In this document: positions 9,575-16,595 of the stretch, one piece after another
Position numbering within the stretch: position 1 is the first letter of the stretch
Layout: each line of letters opens with the position of its first letter
Source: Planctomycetota bacterium
Lineage (GTDB): Bacteria > Planctomycetota > PUPC01
DNA length: 19,673 nucleotides
NCBI GenBank assembly: GCA_003559755.1
Contig: PWKM01000039.1
Span: forward strand, 1 to 19,673
Direction of reading: 5' to 3'
Program-made: the position numbers and the translations under genes
Notes under the pieces: generated by a model
What the model was told of the DNA's origin: nothing
Seen by the model: the letters and a program-made list of their open reading frames with translations, nothing else
Database searches by the model: none

Positions 9575-10215
9575 TTCTTTTCCTTCGTGGGTCCGTACTC
9601 GAGCACCTTGTCGATCACACCGTACTCGCGGGCTTCCTCCGCGGTCATGATAAAGTCTCTATCAGTATCCTTTTCGATCTTTTCGAACGGCTGTCCAGTA
9701 TGAAAGGCAAGAATTTCGTTGATTCGCTTCTTGGTTTTGAGCAGGTCCTCGGCGTGAATCTGGATATCCGACGCGGCTCCGCCCAGGCCCGAGGTCCACG
9801 GCTGATGGAGCAGGATTTTCGCGTTGGGCAGGGCGAACCGCTTGCCCTTCTCGCCGGCGGCGAGCAGGACGGCCCCCATGCTGGCGGCCATCCCCACACA
9901 GATGGTCGACACCTCACATTTTACGTAGCGCATGGTGTCGTAGATGGCGAGCCCGGCATCGACCGCGCCGCCGGGGGTGTTCACGTACACGTTGATCGGC
10001 GTCCGCGACTTGTCGGTCTCGAGGAACAGGAGCTGGCCGATGACCACGTTGGCGACGATCCGGTCGATGCTGTTGCCGAGGAACACGATCCGGTCTTTCA
10101 GAAGCCGGGAGAACACGTCCCACTGGGTGAGGTGCTCGGTCGACTTCTCGACGACGCTCGGGCTGATCAACGGCTCCTGGGCCATCATCTGTTCACGGTC
10201 TTTCATGCGGTCCAT
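9571..10215 (-). CDS. clpP: ATP-dependent Clp protease proteolytic subunit ClpP
   Basis: Serine protease that forms the two-ring barrel of the Clp system, 214 residues. The triad is complete: S112 in VGMAASMGA, H137 in LLHQP and D187 in DTDRD, aligning with S111/H136/D185 of the E. coli precursor with one extra residue before the Asp. An N-terminal stretch of about 15 residues precedes the conserved core and may be a removed propeptide. The ATG at 10215 has AGGAG nine bases upstream. Methionines at codons 4, 10 and 11 are alternative starts. It lies 170 bases downstream of tig and is coupled to clpX, a widely conserved order. Confidence 0.98.
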
Positions 10216-10258
10216 TGTGTCATACTCCTGATAATCCGGTGTGCTCGGGTTGGTTTCG

Positions 10259-10271
10259 GGGCCGACGGCCC
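10259..10271 (-). other. Short GC hairpin in the tig-clpP gap
   Basis: GGGCC, a three-base loop and GGCCC form a five-pair stem in the 170-base gap between tig and clpP. No T-run and no good promoter hexamers were found in this gap, so readthrough from tig is likely. The hairpin may be chance. Confidence 0.2.
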
Positions 10272-10385
10272 GCCAACTGAATGCTGATGGAGCCGCGTCC
10301 CGTTCGATTGGTGGAGCGATCCGGGCTGTTCACCGCACGGGGAGCGATGTCCGGCCCCCGGCAAAACGCCCGCACTTCCGGTCTG

Positions 10386-11726
10386 TTACTCGCCCGGCTC
10401 GGCTTCATCTGACTCGGCAGTCGGCGCCTCTTGGTCGGCTTCTGTTTCTGTTATCACGGCGTGTTCAAGGAGGAACGAGCGCAGTTTTTCGTCGCGCATC
10501 GACGCCCGGAGGTCGGAGAGTTCGCCCTCGCGCTCGAGGTCGCGCCGGACCTGCGCCGCCGAACGGTTCTCGCGGGCGGCCATGGCCTCGATTCGGGCGT
10601 TGACTTCGTCCTCGGTGACAAAGACCCGCTCCTCCTCGGCGACCTTCTCCAGGATGAAGAACAGTTTTGCCGCCCGCTCCGCATCCTCGTGCGACTTCTT
10701 CTGCATGGTCTCCGTCTGGCCCTCGATCTCTTCGTTGGACACGCCCCGATATAACAACTGGAGGCGCTGTCGGGCCAACTGCCGCTTGGCCATATTTTTC
10801 ACCACGTCCTCGGGCAACTCGAAATCGACGGCTTCGGCCAGCTTGTCCATAAGCTGATCTTCGAGCTGCGAGCTTGCCTGCTGCTCCTTCCTTCTCTCAA
10901 TGCCTTCCCTGACCTCATCGCGGAGCTCTTCGACGCTGTCCAGACCGATCTCCTCGGCCCATTCATCGGTCAACTCGGGCAGTTCAGGGCGCCGGATGCC
11001 CTTCAGCTTCAGCTCGAGGGTCATCTCCGACCCGCGCTTCTCCTCGTCGGGCATGTTCTCGGGCAGGGTGATCGTCCGCTCGGCCGACTCGCCGACGGTC
11101 AGCCCGGTCAGCAGCTCGATGGTCTCTTCGGGGTTGAGTCCGATCAGGACGTGTCGTCCGACGACGATGTCGTGGTCGGTGATGTCGCGATAGACCTCGT
11201 CGCCCTCCGTCAGGCGGACGTCGCAGTTCACGAGGTCGTCCTCCTGCGGAGTCCCCTCGGCAACTTCTTTCATCTCTGCAAACCGGCGTCGGACCGCCTC
11301 GATCTCCTGGTCGATCTCCTCTTCGGAGGCCACAGCGGGGGGCTTCTCCAGCTCGATACCCTTGTAGCCGTCGATCTCGAAGTCGGGATAGACCTCGAGT
11401 GTGACCGAGAAGGCCAGCGGTTCGCCGGGCACCAGTTCGACATCCTCTTCGAATACCGGTTCTCCGACCGGGTTGAGCTCGTGTTCCTTGATCGCTTCCT
11501 GGAGGGCCTCGTTCATCAGGGTATCGCGAGTTTCATCGCCGACCTCGTCGCCGAACCGGCCTTCCATCAGCCAGCGGGGAGCATGTCCCGGTCGAAACCC
11601 GGGGACGGTGACCGTCTCGTTTAATTGCGTGTAACTCTTGTCAAGTTCTTCAGCAACTCGTTCGGCGGGCAGTTCGATGTGCAGGTTCTTTTTGCACGGC
11701 CCCACTTCTTCAACACGGGTTTTCAT
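10386..11726 (-). CDS. tig: Trigger factor, ribosome-associated chaperone
   Basis: Chaperone that binds ribosomal protein uL23 at the exit tunnel and shields nascent chains; 446 residues. The ribosome-binding signature is clear in VPGFRPGHAP (41-50). A middle FKBP-like domain lies at about 160-245. A long helical C-terminal chaperone domain follows, rich in Glu, Arg and Lys, with an acidic tail. The middle domain lacks the usual aromatic and glycine residues of an FKBP active site, so isomerase activity is doubtful. I chose the ATG at 11726, preceded by GAGGG at nine bases; the frame stays open upstream, but the added residues are not conserved-looking. The gene starts 73 bases after a tRNA-Gly gene on the same strand and probably shares its promoter. 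clpP and clpX follow. Confidence 0.96.
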   Translation of the reverse strand: MKTRVEEVGPCKKNLHIELPAERVAEELDKSYTQLNETVTVPGFRPGHAPRWLMEGRFGDEVGDETRDTLMNEALQEAIKEHELNPVGEPVFEEDVELVPGEPLAFSVTLEVYPDFEIDGYKGIELEKPPAVASEEEIDQEIEAVRRRFAEMKEVAEGTPQEDDLVNCDVRLTEGDEVYRDITDHDIVVGRHVLIGLNPEETIELLTGLTVGESAERTITLPENMPDEEKRGSEMTLELKLKGIRRPELPELTDEWAEEIGLDSVEELRDEVREGIERRKEQQASSQLEDQLMDKLAEAVDFELPEDVVKNMAKRQLARQRLQLLYRGVSNEEIEGQTETMQKKSHEDAERAAKLFFILEKVAEEERVFVTEDEVNARIEAMAARENRSAAQVRRDLEREGELSDLRASMRDEKLRSFLLEHAVITETEADQEAPTAESDEAEPGE

Positions 11727-11760
11727 GAGATACGGCCCTCTTCGATCGTTTTCTGCGACG

Positions 11761-11787
11761 GCCCGTTTGTTCCGGGAGGCAACGGGC
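11761..11787 (-). other. Hairpin in the tig leader, after the tRNA-Gly gene
   Basis: GCCCGTT (11761-11767) and AACGGGC (11781-11787) form a perfect seven-pair stem with a 13-base loop, between the tRNA 3' end and the tig start. In transcript order the sequence is tRNA, seven U, hairpin, then tig. The U-run precedes the hairpin, so it is not a standard terminator. It may protect the tig mRNA 5' end after tRNA processing, or modulate translation. Confidence 0.4.
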
Positions 11788-11799
11788 ATGATAAAAAAA

Positions 11800-11874
11800 T
11801 GGAGCGGGCGAACGGATTCGAACCGTCGACAACCACGTTGGCAACGTGGTGCTCTACCACTGAGCTACGCCCGC
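11800..11874 (-). tRNA. tRNA-Gly (anticodon GCC), CCA encoded
   Basis: Read on the minus strand the gene folds into a complete cloverleaf of 75 bases. It has a seven-pair acceptor stem (GCGGGCG with CGCCCGC), a D arm GCTC/GAGC, and an anticodon stem CCACG/CGTGG around the loop TTGCCAA, giving anticodon GCC. There is a five-base variable loop and a T arm with TTCGAAT, followed by discriminator T and an encoded CCA. A run of seven T follows the CCA immediately. A perfect sigma-70 promoter lies just upstream, giving a 5' leader of about eight bases. tig begins 73 bases downstream on the same strand. Confidence 0.98.
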
Positions 11875-11888
11875 CTGTCGAACGCGAA

Positions 11889-11917
11889 ATTATAGCACCC
11901 CCCATCTCGCGTGTCAA
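11889..11917 (-). promoter_or_regulatory. Perfect-consensus sigma-70 promoter for tRNA-Gly and probably tig
   Basis: On the minus strand TTGACA (11912-11917) and TATAAT (11889-11894) both match consensus six of six with a 17-base spacer. Transcription would start near 11882, eight bases before the mature tRNA end. This is the strongest promoter in the window, as expected for a stable RNA. No other promoter was found before tig, so readthrough would also supply tig. Confidence 0.85.
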
Positions 11918-11940
11918 CTCGACAATTTCGGCGATTTTTC

Positions 11941-11969
11941 TTGATTCTGATCCCGCCAGCGATTAAAAT
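11941..11969 (+). promoter_or_regulatory. Divergent sigma-70 promoter candidate for the J-domain gene
   Basis: TTGATT (11941-11946) and TAAAAT (11964-11969) are separated by 17 bases. Transcription would start near 11976, giving a leader of about 58 bases. Its -35 box is 23 bases from the -35 box of the divergent tRNA promoter, so the two are back to back. A small hairpin (CGGCT/AGCCG, 11994-12007) lies in the leader. Confidence 0.5.
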
Positions 11970-12033
11970 ACTGATGTGGGTCGGAGCCCTGCCCGGCTCA
12001 ATAGCCGAAGCCGTTGTTCTAATGCATAGGATT

Positions 12034-12840
12034 ATGCGTGTGAGTGAGCAGACATATCGTAACCATTACCTGACATTACAGGTCGATCGCGACGCATCAA
12101 ACAACCAGATCCAGGCCGCATTCAGGGAGCTTGCCAAACGCTACCACCCCGACAAGAACCCGCGGCGGAAAACCTGGGCCCAGGGCAAGATGCACGAGAT
12201 TCTTGAAGCATACCAGGTCCTCTCGGACGATTCCCGGCGAAATATCTACGATCGGAAACTGAAAGTGAATGAATCAGGCCAAACAGTGATCGAACGAATG
12301 CGTGAAAAGAAGAACGATCTTGCCTCACAGGCAAGGTTGGTCCTACATCACCTCCTCGAGGGCAACGCCGACAAGGCACTCGCTCTCTACGAGCAACTGA
12401 CCTGCCAGCGCATTACCTTCAGCTTGGGGCATTACCTCGACGAGCGCGACTACCGAGACGCCCTGTTCCTGCTCGGAGAAGCGTACGAAGAACGGAAACA
12501 GTGGCGGACCTCGCTGCGCTTTTACTGGGAGGCATACGAGCGAGAGAAAAAGAACCGGAAACGGTATTACTTCGACGAACTGAAGGACCGGCTCCGAGTC
12601 CTGTTCTCCCAGCGGCTGGTCCGAGGCCTCGAACCGGAAGAGATGCTCGACAACTACAGGCGAGCTCTCAGCTTGGGCATCCCGAAACGGGACGCCGCGC
12701 TCATCTACAAGAAGATCGCCGCTCTCCACGAGGAACAGGGCCGACACAACGAGGCCGTCGAGGCGCTCGACAAGGCCCAGGAACTCTGCCCCGGGATGAA
12801 GACGCTCCACAACATGCGCGAGAAGATCGCCGGAAGCTGA
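12034..12840 (+). CDS. J-domain protein with TPR-like C-terminal region
   Basis: Hsp70 co-chaperone-like protein of about 268 residues. The N-terminal J domain (about 8-76) has the catalytic HPD motif at 38-40 within KRYHPDKNP, and ends in AYQVLSDDSRRNIYD. It lacks the Gly/Phe linker, zinc-finger repeats and client-binding domains of DnaJ proper, so it is a class C protein. The remainder is helical and charged; about 220-262 (ALIYKKIAALHEEQGR, then NEAVEALDKAQELCPG) resembles a TPR hairpin, and 145-170 may be another. The frame is open back to 11911, but that part overlaps both promoters and lacks a ribosome site. ATG 12034 or GTG 12040 is the likely start; AGGA at 12028-12031 is better spaced for the GTG. 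It is divergent from the tRNA-tig-clpPX run. Its partner Hsp70 is not in the window. Confidence 0.88.
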   Translation: MRVSEQTYRNHYLTLQVDRDASNNQIQAAFRELAKRYHPDKNPRRKTWAQGKMHEILEAYQVLSDDSRRNIYDRKLKVNESGQTVIERMREKKNDLASQARLVLHHLLEGNADKALALYEQLTCQRITFSLGHYLDERDYRDALFLLGEAYEERKQWRTSLRFYWEAYEREKKNRKRYYFDELKDRLRVLFSQRLVRGLEPEEMLDNYRRALSLGIPKRDAALIYKKIAALHEEQGRHNEAVEALDKAQELCPGMKTLHNMREKIAGS

Positions 12841-12953
12841 GCCGGCCCTTCGCCCGACACCCAAACGGCATACCGTCCGTTCCACCACCAGACAGGAACG
12901 CGCCCGCCCAGCGCCCTCGCTCCGCGAACCGGACACGCGCAGCGCGCGCTCAG

Positions 12954-12983
12954 CGGACCGGACACGAACTTCGAGCCGGTCCG
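12954..12983. terminator. Inverted repeat between two convergent genes
   Basis: CGGACCGG (12954-12961) and CCGGTCCG (12976-12983) are perfect eight-base arms around a 14-base loop. They lie in the 166-base gap between the J-domain gene and the isomerase gene, whose stops face each other. No T-run flanks it on either side, so a bidirectional terminator is only a possibility. Confidence 0.3.
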
Positions 12984-13006
12984 GCGACGGACGACCCGCC
13001 GGGCGA

Positions 13007-13771
13007 TCAGCACATGCCCATCGCCTGCAGGTTCTTGAAGCTGATCTCGACGCTTTCCAGCGACGGGCGGCGGCAGAAGTCCTGCTCGACGATCAGGTAG
13101 CGGGTGCCCGCCTCTCGTGCGGCGTCGAAGATGTCGTCCCACTCGAAATTCCCCTCGCCGACCTCGGCGTCGAGCTGTTCGCCGTCGTATATCTCGAAGT
13201 CCTTGAGGTGGACCATCTGGATACGGCCGCTGAGGCGCCGCATCCAGGCCGCGGGGCTGGCGCCGCCGTGCTGGACCCAGAACAGATCGAGTTCGATCCC
13301 GACGAGGTCGGGGTCGCTCTCCTCGGCCAGAATCTCCAGCCCGAGCCGGTCACCGTATTTCTCGAATTCGAAGTTGTGGTTGTGGTAGGCGAACCCCAGC
13401 CCGGCCTCGTCGAGCTGTTGGGCGAAATCGGTCGCTTCCCGGCCGAATCGCTCATAGCCGTCGGCATTGCGGAAGTCGGATGGCAATGCGGGAATGGCAG
13501 CGTATTCAGCGCCGAGCAGCTTGTGCTTGTCGATGACCGCTTCCATCGCGTCGCGGAATTCGGTGTACCGGGTGTGCGTGGCAACGATAGACAGCCCGTT
13601 GTCGTCGCACACCTGCTTCTGGTCCTCGAGGTCGATCGGGCCGACGCCGGCCAGCTCGACATACCGGTAGCCGATGTCGGCGACCTTCTTCATCGCCTCG
13701 GCGAACCCCTCGAGCGTTTTCAGGTGATCGCGGATCGTATATAACTGCAGGCCGACCTTCATTTCCGACAT
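13007..13771 (-). CDS. Sugar phosphate isomerase/epimerase-like TIM-barrel protein
   Basis: Xylose-isomerase-like TIM barrel (AP endonuclease 2 family), 254 residues, near the usual length for single-domain members. Recognisable strand ends include VGLQLYTIRD (6-15), YHNHNFEFE (129-137), GIELDLFWVQHGG (158-170), MVHLKDF (186-192), EVGEGNFEWDDIF (203-215) and LIVEQD (226-231). Conserved Glu, Asp and His in these motifs are the expected metal ligands. There is no secretion signal; many planctomycete relatives are exported, but this one appears cytosolic. Members interconvert or cleave small sugars and inositols, and the substrate cannot be inferred. The ATG at 13771 has a near-perfect AGGAGGTG site. 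It follows alaS by 117 bases on the same strand; a hairpin in that gap may separate their expression. Confidence 0.9.
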   Translation of the reverse strand: MSEMKVGLQLYTIRDHLKTLEGFAEAMKKVADIGYRYVELAGVGPIDLEDQKQVCDDNGLSIVATHTRYTEFRDAMEAVIDKHKLLGAEYAAIPALPSDFRNADGYERFGREATDFAQQLDEAGLGFAYHNHNFEFEKYGDRLGLEILAEESDPDLVGIELDLFWVQHGGASPAAWMRRLSGRIQMVHLKDFEIYDGEQLDAEVGEGNFEWDDIFDAAREAGTRYLIVEQDFCRRPSLESVEISFKNLQAMGMC

Positions 13772-13800
13772 AACCCACCTCCTGTGTTAGAATCAGAACG

Positions 13801-13823
13801 CATCCGGACAACGTATCCGGATG
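13801..13823 (-). other. Hairpin or operator-like palindrome upstream of the isomerase gene
   Basis: CATCCGGA (13801-13808) and TCCGGATG (13816-13823) are perfect eight-base inverted repeats with a seven-base spacer. The site is 29 bases upstream of the isomerase start and 65 bases after the alaS stop. It could be the alaS transcript end, although no T-run follows, or a repressor operator for the isomerase gene. Confidence 0.45.
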
Positions 13824-13888
13824 AACAGAATTGCTGCTTCCATCCGTGCTCGTGTTGATGCGGGCATGGCAGGCCACACCCGGTTCGA

Positions 13889-16552
13889 TCAGTTTGTCTT
13901 CTCCAGATAGGCGGCGATCACGTCCGGGGCGGTGCCCAGTGCGTCGCCGAGCTTCGACGGGTCCTTCCCGCCGGCCTGGGCCATGTCGGGCCGCCCGCCG
14001 CCCCCGCCGCCGGCCGCCGCCGCGATGTCTTTGACCAGTTTCCCGGCGTTCAGCCGGTCGGTCAGGTCGTCGGTCACACCGCAGACCAGCGACAGCTTGC
14101 CGCCCTCGCCCGAGCCGAGCACGACTACGCCGCTCTTGAGCTTCCGCTTGAGCACATCGCAGAGCTCGCGGAGTTCGTCCGGGCGCAGCTCGCTCTCGTG
14201 GATGATGAGCTTCACGCCGCACACCTCGGCCGCGTCCGCGATGATGTCGTCGGCCGACTCGCCCGCGCCGCGCTGCTTGAGCTTCTTGATGTCGTCCCGC
14301 AGTGCCCGGTTCTCCTCGAACAGGTTCTGAATGCGGTCGAGGACCCGGCCCTCGTCGGTACCCAGCTTCTCGGCGGCCCGGCTCAGCATCGCCTCGCGCC
14401 GCCTGCCCAGGGCGAGAGCTTCGCGGCCGGTGACCGCCTCGATGCGGCGCGTCCCCGACGCGATGGACGACTCGCTTGTGATCCGCAGCAGGCCGACCTG
14501 GGCGACGCTCTCCAGGTGGGTGCCGCCGCACAGCTCGATGCTGTATTCGCCGATGCGGACGACGCGGACGGTCTCGCCGTATTTCTCGCCGAAGAACGCG
14601 AGGGCGCCGGCTGACTTCGCCGCCTCGAGCGGCATCTCCTCGACGGCCACGTCCGCGCCCTCGAGGATACAGTCGTTCACGATCTCCTCGATCCGTTCGA
14701 GTTCGTCCGGTTTCGCGGCCTCGAAGTGGGAGAAATCGAAGCGAAGCCGGTCGGGCGCAACGTGGGAGCCGGCCTGCTCGACGTGCGCCCCGAGCACCTT
14801 GCGCAGGGCGTGCTGGAGCAGGTGGGTGCCCGTGTGCGCCCGTGCGATCGCTCGGCGGCGGGCGATGTCCACGGTGCAGGTCGCCCGGTCGCCGGCCACG
14901 ATCCGACCGTCTGTCACCTTCCCGACGTGGAGAAAATAGCCGCCACTGGCCCGCTGTGTATCGAGCACGTCCACGGACCCCGATTCGGTCTGAATCGAGC
15001 CGGTGTCGCCGATCTGACCGCCCGCCTCGCCGTAGAACGGGGTCCGGTCGAGGACCGCGGTCACCTCGTCGCCCGCTTCGGCGGTATCGACCAGCTCGTT
15101 CCCGACGATGAGCGCCAGGACCACGGCCTCGGCGGTGTGTGTCTCGTAGCCGAGGAATTCGGTCGGTTCGGCCTGTTCCTTGACCTTGCTCACCGGGCCG
15201 CTGTCGAACACCTCGCTCTCGATGCCCGAGGCGCTCCGGGCCTGTGCCCGCTGCCGGTCCATCTCGCGATCGAAACCGTCGCGGTCTGTGGACATCCCCC
15301 GGTCGTCGAGAATCTGTTCGGTGACCTCGAACGGGAGTCCGTAGGTGTCGTACAGGCGGAAGGCCTCGACGCCGGGCAGCGTGCTCAGCCCCTTCGATTG
15401 CAGGTCGGCGACAAGCTCGTCGAGCAGGCGCGACCCGTTGGCCAGGGTGCTCTGGAACCGCTCTTCTTCTGCCCGGATGATGCGGGCGATATTCTCGCGG
15501 CGCTGCTCGATCTCGGGGTACACGTCGTTCATCACCCGCCCGACGACGGGCACGACGGCGTAGAGGAACGGCTCGCGGGCGCCGAGGTCGAGCCCGTCGA
15601 GCATCGCCCGGCGGATGAGCCGCCGCTCGACGTAGCCCCGGCCGTCGTTGGCGGGCAACACGCCGTCCCCGATGAGGAAGGCGACGGCCCGCACGTGATC
15701 GGCAATGCGCCGCACGCCCTGGTGCTTATCGAGCTTGTCCGGGTCGTAGTCCACCGCGAGCAGCCGGACGACCTCGTTGACGATGGGGGCGAACACGTCG
15801 GTCTGGTAGTTCGAGAACACCCCCTGCATCACGGCGGCGGTCCGTTCGAGGCCCATCCCGGTGTCGATGTTCTGCATATCGAGCGGGTGCAGTTCGCCGG
15901 GCTGCTCGCCCTTCTGGTACTGCTGGAGGACGAGGTTCCAGATTTCGACGTAGCGTTTGCACTCGCAGGTGATGTCACAGTGGGCGGGGTCCGGGCAGTG
16001 CGGCTGGGGCCCCATGTCGTAGAATATCTCGGTGCAGGGGCCGCACAGCATTCCGGGCGGCGATTTTGTCGGGGCGTCGGCCGGCCAGAAGTTCTCGTGC
16101 TCGTCCAGCCGGTAGATGCGGTCGGCCGGCATCCCGATCTCGTTTTTCCAGCAGTCGTAGGACTCGTCGTCGTCCTCATAGACCGACACGTAGAGCTTGT
16201 CCCGGTCCAGTTCGAGCCGATCGATGATGAACTCCCACGCCAGTTCGATGGCCCCTTTCTTGAAGTAATCGCCGAACGAGAAGTTGCCCAGCATCTCGAA
16301 GAAGCTGTGGTGGCAGGGCGTTCGGCCGACCTCGTCGATGTCATCGGCGCGGAAGCACTTCTGACAGGAGACGGCACGGCGGACGGACAGGTCGCCCCTG
16401 CCCAGGAACTGGTCCTTGAACTGGTTCATCCCTGCCGGGGTGAACAGCACGGTGGGGTCGTCCTGGGGCACGAGCGAATCGCTTGGGACGAGCTTGTGTC
16501 CCCGCTCCTGAAAGAATTCGAGATAGGCGGTACGGACGTCTGATGTTTTCAT
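13889..16552 (-). CDS. alaS: Alanyl-tRNA synthetase
   Basis: Class II synthetase that charges tRNA-Ala and hydrolyses mischarged Ser- and Gly-tRNA-Ala; 887 residues, full length. The catalytic core opens the protein with FTPAGMNQFKDQFLG (37-51), RTPCHHSFFEMLGNFSFGDYF (77-97) and DTGMGLER (230-237). The editing domain holds the zinc cluster HTGTH (H573, H577) and CGGTH (C675, H679). A coiled coil (about 735-762) and the C-Ala/DHHA1 domain with a glycine run before RPDMAQAGG (848-862) complete it. A Cys/His cluster at 170-198 (C170, C173, C186, C192, C196, C198) precedes RYVEIWN and may bind a second metal. The start at 16552 has no visible Shine-Dalgarno site. It lies 43 bases after recA and is probably cotranscribed with it. 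Confidence 0.98.
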   Translation of the reverse strand: MKTSDVRTAYLEFFQERGHKLVPSDSLVPQDDPTVLFTPAGMNQFKDQFLGRGDLSVRRAVSCQKCFRADDIDEVGRTPCHHSFFEMLGNFSFGDYFKKGAIELAWEFIIDRLELDRDKLYVSVYEDDDESYDCWKNEIGMPADRIYRLDEHENFWPADAPTKSPPGMLCGPCTEIFYDMGPQPHCPDPAHCDITCECKRYVEIWNLVLQQYQKGEQPGELHPLDMQNIDTGMGLERTAAVMQGVFSNYQTDVFAPIVNEVVRLLAVDYDPDKLDKHQGVRRIADHVRAVAFLIGDGVLPANDGRGYVERRLIRRAMLDGLDLGAREPFLYAVVPVVGRVMNDVYPEIEQRRENIARIIRAEEERFQSTLANGSRLLDELVADLQSKGLSTLPGVEAFRLYDTYGLPFEVTEQILDDRGMSTDRDGFDREMDRQRAQARSASGIESEVFDSGPVSKVKEQAEPTEFLGYETHTAEAVVLALIVGNELVDTAEAGDEVTAVLDRTPFYGEAGGQIGDTGSIQTESGSVDVLDTQRASGGYFLHVGKVTDGRIVAGDRATCTVDIARRRAIARAHTGTHLLQHALRKVLGAHVEQAGSHVAPDRLRFDFSHFEAAKPDELERIEEIVNDCILEGADVAVEEMPLEAAKSAGALAFFGEKYGETVRVVRIGEYSIELCGGTHLESVAQVGLLRITSESSIASGTRRIEAVTGREALALGRRREAMLSRAAEKLGTDEGRVLDRIQNLFEENRALRDDIKKLKQRGAGESADDIIADAAEVCGVKLIIHESELRPDELRELCDVLKRKLKSGVVVLGSGEGGKLSLVCGVTDDLTDRLNAGKLVKDIAAAAGGGGGGRPDMAQAGGKDPSKLGDALGTAPDVIAAYLEKTN

Positions 16553-16595
16553 AGTTCGTGTGTGGTGGTCGGCTCGCTCGATGTGCGGGCTCGGT

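Noticed and set aside
11727..11789. Upstream in-frame start for trigger factor at 11789
   Set aside because: It would place coding sequence over the leader hairpin; the added residues do not resemble trigger factor, and ATG 11726 has a ribosome site.
11911..12033. N-terminal extension of the J-domain gene back to GTG 11911, including a hydrophobic stretch that could pass for a membrane anchor
   Set aside because: The stretch overlaps two good promoters and lies upstream of the likely transcript start; no ribosome site precedes it.
14726..16543. Plus-strand open frame of 605 codons opposite alaS
   Set aside because: Antisense to a full-length alanyl-tRNA synthetase with all motifs; no domain recognised.
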